Below, piece by piece: positions 34,254 to 45,813 of a stretch of 64,000 nucleotides of DNA. The notes under the pieces were generated by a model that did not search any database, had not been told where the DNA came from, and was given only the letters and a program-made list of their open reading frames with translations. This DNA comes from Salvia splendens (lineage: Eukaryota > Streptophyta > Magnoliopsida > Lamiales > Lamiaceae), in NCBI RefSeq assembly GCF_004379255.2, contig NC_056034.1, positions 4,404,501-4,468,500 of the forward strand. The letters run 5' to 3'. Numbering within the stretch: position 1 is the stretch's first letter; every line of letters begins with the position of its first letter. The translations under genes and the position numbers were made by a program.

Positions 34254-35125
34254 GTTTTATATAAGAGGAATATTATTCTATATGTACTTCCTTATTATTC
34301 TACATACTATTTTTTTTTCGTTTTGCTTAAATTGTTCTTACATTATAGTAGTACATTAATTAATTGTTGTGGTGAATGTTGGTCTAAGAAAGGAATTAAT
34401 GTACAACTAATATTTTATGCTCCTATAATGTAATCTCTCTCTTTATTTCTCTTTTGTTTGTGGAAAGTACGTAATAGTACATTTTCTTATATGATTGTTT
34501 TACATTTGTTATCTCGTGTTTCGAAGTATACTGATACATCAGGAGTACATATTATACTTATATGCATTTTATTATAATTTGCTATTAGCACATTAACGAG
34601 ATAAAAATACAAGATAAATTATTTTTCTAAAATATTGGAAAAGATATCATTTAAGACTGATATTTAAAATTATTACTCTTGTTTTTCTAGAAGAAGAAAA
34701 TTTCAGTTGTTAATTGATGTTATAATTGTTTCATTATATAAACATTTGATGCTATTTACGTATTGTTATTAATTTATTGGCATACTTGACCTAAATTATT
34801 ACTTATTTTTATTATTTTTTAAAATGAAAGTTGTAATGAGTAATGAAGGCTATGAATAAAATCACTGTATTGCCTGTTCAACTTGATTTGGTTTAAATAC
34901 AATTAATTAAGAATCAAATACATTCTCTTTGGGTATGGTCGTATGGAAGAATGAAGCGACTTTAAATCTATGTGTTAGTTGTTCCACTTTCAAGGTACCT
35001 ACAAATCAGCATGAAGAATGTCTGTAGATGGATACCTTTGGTATAATAAGCTAGGAATCAATACACTAACACTAGCCTATTTAAATTATTATTGATTTAA
35101 TTAAAAGGACTAACCAAATTAAATA
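34254..35125. other. intergenic, left part of a local duplication from about 34825
   Basis: AT-rich 3' flank of the DUF3511 gene. From about 34825 the sequence (GAAAGTTGTAATGAGT, ATGAATAAAATCACT, CAACTTGATTTGGTTTAAAT) reappears at 40085-40210. Relative to that copy it has an extra stretch of about 150 bases. Confidence 0.6.
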
Positions 35126-38100
35126 TGTCACGATCGCATTTTGCTAAGGATAGCGAAATCGGGTAAACCGCGACTAACAAGGAGGATAAAAGAAGCGGGG
35201 AAAGAAAATGAGTAGAACTTGAGAAACTTGCCCAACGACCGATTCGAATAGATATCATAGAAAAGAAGCCAAATATACAATTACATGGTCTTAGAAATAG
35301 AATAAACATCACAACAATAAATTAGAGTTCGATGGTGAGGTTCTAAGATTTCTCATTTCACAAAAGAGCAGCGGAATAAGCCCATACTAAACGACTTCGT
35401 GTATGAAGACACGAATCGTGGGAAGATCCACTTGATTATTTAATAACATCGACTCCAATCATTACTCCATCCTCTTGACGTTCAACATGCACATTTATAA
35501 ATACATGCAGGGTTGAGTACAGGAGTACTCAGTGGACACATGTCGAAAATCAAAACATACATTATATAGTTGTCATCCATCAACAGTATCACACATGGGT
35601 TTTTCTTAAAATGGCCAAGCATACTAAATTCTTTTGTGATCTTAAAAGTCCGACTGCAGTCTAAGTTCTCCATAACTCTCGCCAAATCTGAGAAACATGT
35701 ACCGTGAAGGTGGCCACTTTCAACGGACACCATGGCCGGCCAACCTTAGATGGCTCACAGCACCTGTGCACGTTATTTCGAACAGGATTTGCGGTCCTAT
35801 TGGGAACCGATAGGCCTCAAAACAAATATTTTATGGCATGACAATAACTTGAAAATAATCACTGTTCCATTTTGAGATAGGTGATTTCACATAATTTTCA
35901 CAAGTATTTGCTTTATATCCACACTATAGTGATGGATATTAAAAGAAAACCCATATGATATGCTTATGTCTCAACTCAATTACTCACTTTGGTCTCACTT
36001 GCCATTGAGCAATTTATCCTTTGAAATTAAATAGCGTAGCGCTAATTAGTACTTGAACTATTTCTCTTGAAAGAATGCATGCATCCTATTGGATAGTAAC
36101 TATTAATCTCGGTCCAGCATGGAATTCTCGGCCTAAACTATTAATTTCTAGGCCATCTTAATTAATCAAGTCCGTCCGTCAGGCTAAATAATTTTCGCCC
36201 CAAATCCTTCATTAGCTCACTGCCCCAAATTAAACAATAAGGTGGCCCATCATAAAATAGACTCTTAATTAATTCAAATGGGACTTAGCCCAATAATTAA
36301 ACTGGTCCAGCAACTTTATTTGCCTTAGGCCCAAAGCAGTGACCCATTTACTCACCTCCTCCATCGTGACTTTCTCCCTAATTTCACATTCCCAATTTGA
36401 TTTCTCTCTCAACCCCTCTTTCTTCTCAAAATTAGAATCCCTAAATTAAGAATGAAGCACCGGCGCCTACTTCCTCTTTCTTCTGAAATTCACTCGCCAC
36501 CGAGCTCACCGCCGGTCCTCTCCTTTCCCGGTGGTGCTCCTGCAGTCTCCGACGGAGTGACCGCTATGGAGGAGGCATCGCCTCTCTCTGCGACGATTTG
36601 AACATCGCCGGCGGGCAGCGCTGCTGCACGCGCCGTCTCCGGCTCTCTCGCTCCCTTCCACGGTGGTTCAGCATTGCTGCCGGAGCACTGCTGTCGTTCC
36701 CTCCGCGAGGCAGTCACACCCGCGTCGGCTGCCTCCGTCGAGATCCCTGTCGCTACTCCGTCGGACAGCCCATTCCCTAAGCTAAGTCCTCTCCCCTTTC
36801 CCCTTCTACTCAATTTCTTTTGAGTTCTGGCACCAACCATGTGATTTAAAAGCATTGACTATGGTTGTGATCGAATTCTTAATCTTGTGACATTGATTAT
36901 TGTATCTTGCTCTTTGGGGTTTATGGTAGAAGCTCCCTATATTGTGGTCATAGTGTTCTAAAGTTGTGATCTTGAGACTGAGATTGCTTGGTCTTACTGT
37001 GTGATGTTGATGCCCACTCTGCTCCTCACTCCGTCGAGCTGCCTCCCTTTTTCAGATTCCATTCTAACCTCTTTTGCGTAAAATTGCAGGATTCCTTGGT
37101 GTCCAAGGCTGTCCAAGGAGTAGTATTGGCTGTCAACTTTGGAGTGCGGCGGCTGCTCAAGATCGAGAAGGGGAAGAGGAAGAGGAAGATTTTGCATATG
37201 TCATCTCTTCATCTCTATTGGTTGTTTCTCAAAGTGGCTAAGAGCATCATTAACCCTGGATCTGAATCAGGCCACAAGTCTCATCCACATCATCATTCCT
37301 CTAAATTTGAGTCTCAGACCACAACTGCTCTAACCCTGCAGGCCCCAACCCGAGCCGCAACTAATAAATGACACTATTCACAACTTCAACATATTTTACT
37401 CGTAAATGCAATACGTTGAACAATTCAAGCCGGGAAAATACATTGTTCAGTCGAAAAAAGAAAATTACAAATCCTAGAAAAAATTTTTATTAAGCCCTAG
37501 AAAATAAAAATTACAATTCCTAGAAAAAATATTGAAATAATTTAGATGATAGAAATGGAGAAATTGGTGAAAGAATGTTGTAGAAATGAGTACAAATAGG
37601 CAAAAAAATATTTAAAAAAAAAAAAAAAAAAATTTTTTTGGAGGTTTGCGGCCCGTACCGAAACAATTAACCCTAGGCCGGGCCCCCTGGAGTGTCCTCA
37701 GGCCGCAACTGCGGCCCCGGGACTGGCGGCCCCGGGACTGGCCCAGGCTGCAATATCCGCTCATCCAACGCAACGCCCGGGCCAGGACTCGCTTTTTGCG
37801 GCCCGGCCCCAAGCGTTAATGATGCCCTAAAAGCCTATTCCTAGTATTGTACTTGTAGAATGTAGTTGGGTAATTTTCTTTGTCTAAGTGTAGCCTCTTT
37901 TAAGAGTAGACTAGAGTGTATGTTTGTAGGAAATCTCCTCATGTACGCATGTACTACCCGTATATAATTCCTCTAAGTATTTATCTAATAAAAGTATATC
38001 CTCTACTTTTATTCTTCAAACTTAAATTTCCTTGCACTTTATTTCTTCCTCCTTGCACTTTATTTCTTCCAACAACACTAATACTTAGATTACCCCAAAG

Positions 38101-38208
38101 TCGAAAATACACGAGGATTCTACGATTACACGTCTTCTAAAGGAAATTAATTAAGCTAATAAATCTGATTTATCTCAAAAGAAATGAATGAAATTTCGGG
38201 GCGTCACA
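35126..38208. mobile_element. 3.1-kb solo LTR
   Basis: Begins TGTCACGATCGC and ends GGGGCGTCACA, the TG...CA edges of an LTR, with the 5-base duplication AAATA on both sides (35121-35125, 38209-38213). Phrases such as GGTTGAGTACAGGAGTACTCAG and a TAATAAAAG polyadenylation-like signal near 37988 fit a long LTR. No gag/pol region and no second LTR are present. A Harbinger-type MITE (37242-37827) is nested, leaving an LTR of about 2.5 kb. The reading frames inside have no recognisable domains. Confidence 0.75.
37242..37827. mobile_element. Harbinger-type MITE, GAGCATCATTAACG family
   Basis: Starts GAGCATCATTAACCCTGG and ends CAAGCGTTAATGATGCCC, with TAA on both sides (37239-37241, 37828-37830). 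The interior (TTTTACTCGTAAAT, GAACAATTCAA) is the reverse complement of the corresponding part of 14171-14724, so both belong to one family. Confidence 0.82.
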
Positions 38209-38380
38209 AAATATGATGATCACTATGGGCGGCTGTGTGAATATTCATTGTACCTGGAGTTTAATTTAAGTTAAATTAATGTACTGTAATAACTACATCA
38301 GGCCATTTAACTCTTTCACATAACTATGTATATATTGGAAAGGATCAAATAAAACTCGTATAAGAAATTAGTACATAGTA
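38209..38380. repeat. right part of local duplication (copy 1)
   Basis: GATGATCACTATGGGCGGCT, AATAACTACATCAGGCCATT and TATTGGAAAGGATCAAATAA correspond to GACGATCACTATGGGCCGCT and the following sequence at 40272-40460. The solo LTR separates it from the left part at 34825-35125. Confidence 0.75.
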
Positions 38381-38397
38381 AGAATTAATCCACATCA

Positions 38398-38496
38398 CCA
38401 CCCGCTGGGAGACTTTCGGCCTTAATCCGCAAGCCCGGTCAAGCAGGATTAATCCGATTCCGCCGAAGTCGGAACACCTGTGGTCAAACAAAAAAA
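38398..38496 (+). mobile_element. short SINE-like retroposon
   Basis: A 99-base insert ending in a short A run, flanked by the perfect 17-base direct repeat AGAATTAATCCACATCA (38381-38397 and 38497-38513). This is the signature of LINE-mediated retroposition. The body (GGGAGACTTTCGGCC ... GCCGAAGTCGGAACACCTG) is GC-rich and lacks clear A and B boxes, so it is probably 5'-truncated. Confidence 0.75.
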
Positions 38497-38544
38497 AGAA
38501 TTAATCCACATCATTCGAATGATAAGATCTATGATTATTAATTA

Positions 38545-38886
38545 GGGGGTGTTCGGTTTAGAAGATTGTATCCGAGATTCAATTTGTAGTGTGTTTGGTT
38601 CATGAGATTCAACCCCACAACTCAATCCTAGATGGATAATCATGGGATAATTAGTCATAGCTAACCCCCTATGACTAAAATAATCCACATCATTCGGTTT
38701 CCAAGATAAAATAGTACCAAAATATAATATATGATTTAGTTGTGAGATTATTTTAGTCATAGGGGATTAGTCATGACTAATTATCCCATGATTATTCATC
38801 TAGGATTGAGTTATGAGATTGAATCTCTTGAACCAAACACACTACAAATTTAATCCCGGATACAATCTTGCAAACCGAACACCCCC
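38545..38886. mobile_element. Tourist-like MITE, near-palindromic
   Basis: Ends GGGGGTGTTCGGTTTAGAAG and GCAAACCGAACACCCCC, with TA next to each. The whole element folds on itself: GACTAAAATAATC and GGATTGAGTTATGAGATTGAA pair with their counterparts in the other half. Confidence 0.78.
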
Positions 38887-38907
38887 TATAAGTACTAATT
38901 TATACTT

Positions 38908-39325
38908 GGGATATTGTTCCCTAAAATCATGAACTTTGGCTAAAATTTGGTATTTCCCACGAACATTAAATTTGGCATAGAATATCACAAACTTTGCACT
39001 TTGTTTGGTATTTCCCACGGCATGTCTATCACCATATTTGACTAACGGAGTCTTTTTTTTATCTTACTTGACACAATTAAATCAATGTGTTTTTCTACGT
39101 GATTTTTTATCATACTTGTTATGAACTTAAAAAGTGGTTTAAAATATCATAAACTATATCACGGTTGCCAACGTAAAATAAGATTTTGATGAAAAATATC
39201 TTATTTGGGTAAGTTTGGAAAATACCAAACAACGTGCAAAGTTTGTGATATTCTACGCTAATTTTAAAGCTCATAAAAAATACCAAATTTTAACCAAAGT
39301 TCATAATTTTAGGGACCAATATCCC
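38908..39325. mobile_element. Mutator-type MITE with 9-bp duplication
   Basis: Ends GGGATATTGTTCCCTAAAAT and ATTTTAGGGACCAATATCCC. TTTATACTT is present directly before (38899-38907) and after (39326-39334). Long arms contain ATCATGAACTTTGG and CCAAAGTTCATAAT. No coding capacity. Confidence 0.85.
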
Positions 39326-39367
39326 TTTATACTTATACAACGAAGGATACATACACATGTAAATGTT

Positions 39368-39957
39368 TAGGGCTGGGGAAAAATACCAAAATGCCGAAAT
39401 ACCGGCCTTATCGTACCGAAAAAATCTCGAAAATACCGAATTTTTGGTATACCGTGATTTTCGATACGACATGATACCTTACTGAAATATTTCGGTAAGG
39501 TAAAGGTATGAATTTTTATATACCGCGGTATACCGCGACATACCGAAATTCGGTATATACCGTAAAATATGAATATAATAATATATAAAGTATTTTATAT
39601 ATTTTTAAATTATAAAGTTTATTATGAAATATAATATAATATGAATAAAATATACTAGTATTTAATACCCCGTATATTATTTAAATTACTATAAAATATA
39701 AATAGTATTCTAAAAACTCAAATATTCACTTTTCATTGATATTGAAAGTAAGGTATACCACAAAAGTATGGTATACCGAACTTTGGTACGACATAACGAA
39801 AATGAGGTACGATATCGGTATGAAAATTCTCCATACTGAAAATAAGGTATACCGAAAATTTTGGTAAGATAAATGTATGATTTTTTCGCATACCGAATTT
39901 ACGGTAAGGTATACGATATGGTGGTTTCGGTAAGGTATACCGTATCTATCCACCCTA
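39368..39957. mobile_element. hAT-type non-autonomous element, TACCG-rich
   Basis: Left end TAGGGCTGGGGAAAAATACC, right end ATCTATCCACCCTA, flanked by AAATGTT (39361-39367, 39958-39964; an 8th base differs). Many repeats of GGTATACCG / TACCGAAA of both orientations fill both arms; the centre is AT-rich. Confidence 0.65.
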
Positions 39958-40084
39958 AAATGTTGTTTATCGTAACCAATCTATACGAAATTTGTACTGC
40001 GCTATAGTAGTATAGAAAAACAATGTCATTTTATAAGAATGGAGGTACACATTTATCAGTTTTTCGACCCTGCCATTTATTTCC

Positions 40085-40460
40085 ACAATGAAAGTTGTAA
40101 TGAGTGGAACGAAGACTATGAATAAAATCACTATATTTGACTATGAATAAAATCACTATATTTCGGAATTCAACTTGATTTGGTTTAAATTTCTTAAGAA
40201 TCAAATACACTAACGTACAACCTGATCAATTTAATCTACTATTCACGATTTAATTAAAAGATATACAAATATGACGATCACTATGGGCCGCTGTGTTCAT
40301 ATTATATTTTGTATCTGGACTTGAATAAAATTAATTTCCATGTAATAACTACATCAGGCCATTGTACTCTATTCACAGAATTATGTATGTATGTATTGGA
40401 AAGGGTCAAATAAAATAATCAAATGTATAAGAAATTAATAAGAATTGTAAAATGTCCTTA
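40085..40460. repeat. local duplication, copy 2 (with empty LTR site)
   Basis: Matches 34825-35125 joined to 38209-38380. The join TTTAATTAAAAGATATACAA then ATATGACGATCACTATGGG corresponds to the point where copy 1 holds the solo LTR, so this copy shows the uninterrupted state. The phrase GACTATGAATAAAATCACTATATTT is itself doubled near 40105-40160. Confidence 0.72.
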
Positions 40461-41830
40461 ATTGCAAACCGAAATTATCAGAGTTAACAAATATATCACC
40501 AACGTCCCAAAATTAATTAATTCTCGACAAGTGACAAACACATGATATTAAGACTTCATAACTTAATTAGCTCAAGTCTAAAGTACACCATAATCAGCCA
40601 ATTCTGCCAGCTCCCCCGTTATTAATTTAATTTTATTAATTTGTATACTGAATACTTAAGTTAATTATCCGCCAATTTCATGGTAACATCCTAGTGTCTT
40701 CCCCAAATCAAATTAATTACGTTATTAATATATAAAGAAAATTACCATTTAAATTATAATTTTTGGTTGATTTCAGGATAATCCCATAATTTATAAAATC
40801 AACTAATTAAATCATAACTTTAGTATATTTCTCCATTGTCTCATATAATTAAAATTTTAATCAAATTTGTCATTTAAATCACAATTTTTAGTTATTTGGT
40901 TGATTTCTGGATGGTTTAGCACCGCATATATTATGGTAGTCTATTTCTAGATGGTTAATTATATAGTATGTAACATGTGAAGATATGATGACAAAAAATT
41001 TACAAGTCACAGCAAAGTTCATCGAAATTTTAATTAAATTGAGAAATAAAAAAAATATAATTTAATTGAATGACTTTATAAGTTATGTGATTCAAACCTC
41101 CGATCATCTCATATACTGTCATATATTTTGATTATTATTAAATGTTTAATGTTATTTATTTTGCTCAATATATTGAATAATGAAGCGGCCGTGCTAGAAC
41201 TGTAGTTTATAGCAGTTACTATTAATCTATTAAAACCAAATTAAATGCTCTAAATTTTGGTCTCTTCAAAATGCAGTCAGTGAGCGCTCTTGGCATTCAA
41301 GTATCAGAATTGTAAAATTCAGTTTTGAATCATTTGTTGCACATTTTTAAGTATATAAGTATTCTGCGTCAAATTTAATTTTAATTTTCATTTTTCAGTT
41401 GATGATTTTTAAACCATACGTGATATATTATAGGAACCAATGTAGAATACAGCTAAGCCTTACAAATTATGCTTAGCTGGATTATTGCATTTTTCCTCTT
41501 CTTAATCAGCCACCGATTTTTACCTGCATCCAAAGCTGCCCTTCTATCAAATTAATCGGTTTTCTGTTCATAATTCTCTAATTTACTAATTATTTTTGTC
41601 GTTGTAAGAAAGTAGATATATTATTAGTAGTATTATTTATATATGACAATTGGTAATTTAATTTTCTAGTTCGAACAAACTAATTAGGCATAGTATCACA
41701 ACTAAAATTGCATGAATTCAAAGTTTGTCATTATATATTCAGTAAACTTAAAAATATACTATGTAAGTACAGGTGCAATTAAATTCGACTTTTGGAATAC
41801 TATATGACTATTTTATTAGTCAATTGTTAC
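40461..41830. other. intergenic, no gene recognised
   Basis: AT-rich DNA without open frames of note or clear terminal repeats. Confidence 0.5.
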
Positions 41831-41833
41831 TTA

Positions 41834-42358
41834 GGGCATCCGCAGTGCTGCGGATGTCCGGCGCCCTTCCCAGCGGAATTCCCACTGCCACGTCATAATG
41901 ACTTCCCACTGCTCTGCCACGGCATAATGACTTCTCACTGCTCTGCCACGTCATAAGGACTTCCCACTGCACAGTGGCGGAATTCCCTTGCGGAATTCCC
42001 GACGGAATTCTCACATTAACAAAAATTCACAAATTCACAAATTAACCAATTTCCGGAAGTAAATAATTTACGGAATTAAAATTTCGAAGCGAATACGGAG
42101 AAAACGACCACACTTTATTTAAAAAAAAAACATACTTCAAAAAAAAATTAAATGCAAAAATCAGAATTCCGTGCGGAATTCCGTGACAGTCCACGCAATG
42201 GCGGACGTCGGGACGGAATTCCGTGGAAGGGCGCGGACCTGCGACGTCCTCATGCGAATTCCGTATCCGCGCGTGTGTGGCCTAATGGCGGACGCCCGCT
42301 ACGGAATTCCGCCAAATCCGTGGGAATTCCGCGTCGATGTCCGCAATTGCGGATGCTA
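41834..42358. mobile_element. Harbinger-type MITE rich in GGAATTCC
   Basis: Starts GGGCATCCGCAGTGCTGCGG and ends CCGCAATTGCGGATGCTA, with TTA on both sides (41831-41833, 42359-42361). Both arms carry repeated CGGAATTCC motifs, about ten in all. No coding capacity. Confidence 0.8.
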
Positions 42359-42619
42359 TTAGTTTCCATAATAAGCTACTGAAGGCAGGGGCAATTTAGG
42401 GAGAAGAAAACGTGCTATGGCCGCGTATAGACGCGTCGACAGCCAGACTTCGCGCCGCCCATTTTACTTAAACACACTTTTTTCCACACAACACATCACA
42501 ATTCACAACCACCCTTAAATTTCAAAATAATAAAACAAAATATAAATATAATGAGGCATCTCTTTCCAACACGCTGAGACCGCGTAACGTTAACTAAATT
42601 CCAATCGCAAACCCTTCTC

Positions 42620-42627
42620 TATAAATA
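42620..42627 (+). promoter_or_regulatory. TATA box of DUF761 gene
   Basis: TATAAATA 81 bases before the ATG at 42708, followed by a C/A-rich leader. Confidence 0.65.
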
Positions 42628-42707
42628 ACACCACATTTTGCCATCACGAAACACTCTAATTTTCACACACACAAATCACAAAGAGGTCCAACGCTACTAA
42701 AAGAGGA

Positions 42708-43217
42708 ATGTCAAGAAAGAATTCAATGAGAAGCCGGAGGGCATGGGACGTGCTCCGGCTAGCTCTGCTGTGGGCCCGGAGGGGCGGCGCATTCAGAAAC
42801 CGGATGGCGATAAACATGCAGCTGCTGCAGAAGGGGATCAGGAAGCTCCGACACTCTCACCACCACGGGACGCCGCCGGGTGCGCTCGTCTACGGCGAGC
42901 GTGAGCTGTCATTCGACGACACTCCGGTGATACACGTCAAGATGCACCGCCCTGCCTCGCTCCGATTCATGATCCCATGCATCAAGCCCCAAGTGGACTT
43001 CGACTACGATTTCGACTTTGACGATGACGAGATTTATGGCTACGGCGGCGCTGCCGAGGAGGAGGAGGAAGAAGAAAAGGTGATTGGAATTGGCGAAGAA
43101 TGTGACGAAGAAGTTGATTTGAAGGCGGAGGAATTTATAGCTAATTTTTATAAGCAGATGAAGCTTCAGAGGCAAATATCGTATTTGCAGTATCATGAAA
43201 AAAGATCTACAAATTGA
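42708..43217 (+). CDS. DUF761 domain protein (cotton-fibre-protein type)
   Basis: A single-exon protein of 169 residues. The C-terminus (about 137-163) holds the DUF761 signature: DLKAEEFIANFYKQMKLQRQ followed by ISYLQYHE. Upstream are a basic N-terminus (MSRKNSMRSRRAWDVLR), a histidine patch at 49-53, an aspartate-rich stretch (98-109, DFDYDFDFDDDE) and a glutamate run (117-123). Relatives are plant proteins of unknown biochemical function, often plasma-membrane or nuclear in assays and stress-responsive. No signal peptide or clear membrane segment is visible. Length and domain position fit the family. A TATA box lies 81 bases upstream, and an upstream Harbinger-type MITE ends about 350 bases before the start. 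Confidence 0.85.
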   Translation: MSRKNSMRSRRAWDVLRLALLWARRGGAFRNRMAINMQLLQKGIRKLRHSHHHGTPPGALVYGERELSFDDTPVIHVKMHRPASLRFMIPCIKPQVDFDYDFDFDDDEIYGYGGAAEEEEEEEKVIGIGEECDEEVDLKAEEFIANFYKQMKLQRQISYLQYHEKRSTN

Positions 43218-43525
43218 TCTAATTGGAGTTGTGCTGTTTCAGTTATCCATTGCGGATGGATTTTGTTTTGCCAATTTTTGGATTCTTTTGTCGTATTTTT
43301 GTAGATATACATTTTGCAGAAAATAAGTACTGGAATTCTTTTGTTGTTTTTCTCATAAGCTCTCGGTATAGCAGCAGCCAGAAAATCAGCATATATTATG
43401 AAATTCAATATTTGTAATAGGACTCCATATGTTTTGAAATAAAATATTTGTGCTCATATTGTTACATATAATTAAGTTATCACGTGGCTAAATTAATCTC
43501 GCTAATGATATATTATTTCTAATAT
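43218..43525. other. 3' flank of DUF761 gene
   Basis: Likely 3' untranslated region; no canonical AATAAA is seen close by, but TGAAATAAAATATT occurs near 43435. Nothing else noted. Confidence 0.4.
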
Positions 43526-44164
43526 TGGAGATTGATTAATTGTTAACTCATCATTTAATGGTTAACTACAACTAATTTAAGACCATAGGATTTTAGAAAT
43601 CTTGTGGTCTAAAATTTGTCACGTGTAATTTTCATTTTTATTTATTAAATCGAAAAAGATAAAAAAAATTACCAAATTAGGGTTTTGGATGAAAATGTCA
43701 ATATAGTGTTTCGAAAATATCAACACAATGCTTTGAGAATATTAACACATTGCTTATATTGACATTCTACCTGAATTATATTGACATATTTTATATACTA
43801 TGTTGACATTTGTTGTTGTATGAAAAAATTGAAAATTTATGATTTTTTTTCAAATTTTGACATCGAAACATATGCAGGTGAGATCTCGTTAAAATCCTTT
43901 TGAAATTATCTTTAATTTGATATATGTTGTGCGAAAACATAATTTAAATCGAGAAAATTATATGCGTTTTAAAGTTATGCGATATTTTTCAAAAGTTAGT
44001 TATAACTAATTTGTTGTAAATTGACCTTAATACTCTTATTGACGTTTTTTTTATCGTATTGACATTCCGGGGCTGATGATCTAGGCCCTTGATTTGAATA
44101 TCTAATGAATATTATTTAATTATAGTTAACAATTAAGTATTGAGTTAGCAATATAACACTCCCC
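43526..44164. mobile_element. MITE of the TTAGCAAT family (member 1)
   Basis: Left end near GGAGATTGATTAATTGTTAACTC, right end TGAGTTAGCAATATAACACTCCCC. The interior (TAGGATTTTAGAAATCT, AAATTTGTCACGTGTAATTT, GATGAAAATGTCAATATAGT) matches 56924-57566 base for base over long stretches, and 57882-58505 in reverse. It is filled with TTGACATTT / AAATGTCAA motifs. No coding frame. Confidence 0.75.
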
Positions 44165-44599
44165 TTGAATTACTATAAATCTAAGACTTTATATGACATG
44201 GCTACCATATTATTGGTGGTAAAATAAAACCAGTTTCCAAGGTCATCCACGTCATTGTCTCATAAGTATAACCATCTCTTAACTATCTCATTTTTTCACT
44301 GTTCATGCGTCTATTGCATTTTTTACTTCATCTCTTAATTAAGAGATACAATCTGCGACCCTCTATCCCTTGTCCATCTCATCATTTCACTACATGGTCC
44401 CACTTTTATTTTGATACTAAAATTGATAATTTTATTAAAAAAACACAAAAATTACATAATAAAAAAATACGAAAAATAAATAATTGAGATCCTAATATTA
44501 CAATTTATTAAAATTCTAGAATATTGAGATCCTAATATTACAAGTTATTAAAATTCTAGAATTACAATTTATTGAAATTCAAAAAGTAAAGGGCTCGTA
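44165..44599. other. probable left part of a Harbinger element
   Basis: AT-rich sequence between the MITE and the transposase relic, with a tandem phrase ATTGAGATCCTAATATTACA at 44483 and 44521. The left terminus of the transposon is not identifiable, although AACCATCTCTTAAC near 44270 could be a decayed end. Confidence 0.4.
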
Positions 44600-45813
44600 G
44601 AAAATTATGCGCGAGATCAGCTAATGATTGCCAAATTTTGTCTAAATGTGTTTGACTAGATCTTCCTGGGGTTGGGTGTGGGCGATAGCATCGCGTGCCT
44701 TTGCCCGAATAAATAATTTATCATGCATAGTAGGGGCGGCGCTCCCTGGTGAGGTGGACTACTTGCGGTAGAGTTGTCGGGGTGTCACCGTCGAATCAAT
44801 TTTCCACAGCTGGTCCTTCGTCGTCGACAATCATGTTGTTGTGCAAGATTATGCACACATATATAATGTCGGTAAGGTGGTCCACAACCCAACTACGACC
44901 CGGGGCTTTGGTAATGTTGAATCGAGCTTGTAAAACCCTCATTGCTCTTTCCACATCCTTGGAGCAGCCTCTTGCTTCCGCGCAAAAAGAGCACGTTTAG
45001 GGTCTTGCAGCCTGTTGAACGTCTTGACAAAGGTTGGTTACTTTAGATAGATACCGTTGGCACGATGGTACCCATGTTATATTGTCGGTTATTAGAGGTG
45101 AAGGCGATGGCCGACGCTTTACCTTTTAAAACATCATGGAAGGTCAGATTATATTGATAGAGCACATTGACATCGTTGTTCGATCCGAGGATTCTGAAAA
45201 ATGCATGTCAAATCCATAGGCGGTAGTCGGCGATCACCTCTAGTACAATTGTGGGGAGGTTGCCTTTGTGGCCGCTTGTGTACGATTCCCTCCACGCATT
45301 CGGACAATTCTTCCATTACCAATGCATGCAGAACGCTGTCAAGCATCCCGAGAAGCCGTGCATTGTTTCGTGAAGTAGAAGTAGGAATTGACAATCAACA
45401 GTGTTTGGACTCCGGAGATATTTGCTACCGAAGGCTGCATGAACGCATCTGCAGAAATGAATAAAACACTCGCTGCCAGTGGTTCCCTCATATGCAAGTA
45501 CTCGTTGACTAGATCCGACGTTTGCCCAGTTGCGAGCTGGCAAATTGCCATTGTAAACTTTTGAAGCGTCGTGAGACTGGGTTGGCCTATAGCGTCAGGT
45601 CCTTCTTGGAGGTACTCATCCCGAGCCGCCAAAATATTTTCAATGCGCACAAATAAGTCCCGGTGCATGCGGAAATAACGACGGAAGAATTCAACTCACG
45701 AGGGAAGTATCGTCGGGTTGCTTTACAGGAGGGTTGGCCGCGACTTCCTCCCTCTGTCGATCTTCTTCTAGCGATTCTTCTATAATTTGCCGCATTTGCT
45801 CAAATGGATCCAT
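44600..45813 (-). pseudogene. Harbinger (HARBI1/ALP1-like) transposase, heavily decayed
   Basis: Read on the minus strand from an ATG at 45813 (MDPFEQMRQIIEESLEED), pieces of a Harbinger transposase appear in order: RMHRDLFVRIENILAARDEY, then LTTLQKFTMAICQLATGQTS (45339-45668), then a shifted piece with CVHAAFGSKYLRSP and DLHETMHGF-like sequence (45316-45543), then further fragments, and near 44840 CIILHNNMIV-DDEGPA with an extra codon. Multiple frameshifts, stops and small deletions separate the pieces. Unlike the copy at 10682 it keeps parts of the central domain. The intact enzyme would be a nuclear DDE nuclease cutting the element ends; this one is dead. Confidence 0.78.

Noticed and set aside
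36490..36855. Minus-strand frame of 121 residues in the solo LTR
   Set aside because: No domain; Arg/Ala/Gly-rich composition is explained by GC-rich DNA, and frames on both strands overlap.
36988..37371. Plus-strand frame of 127 residues
   Set aside because: It crosses the edge of the nested MITE at 37242, so cannot be an old gene; no known motif.
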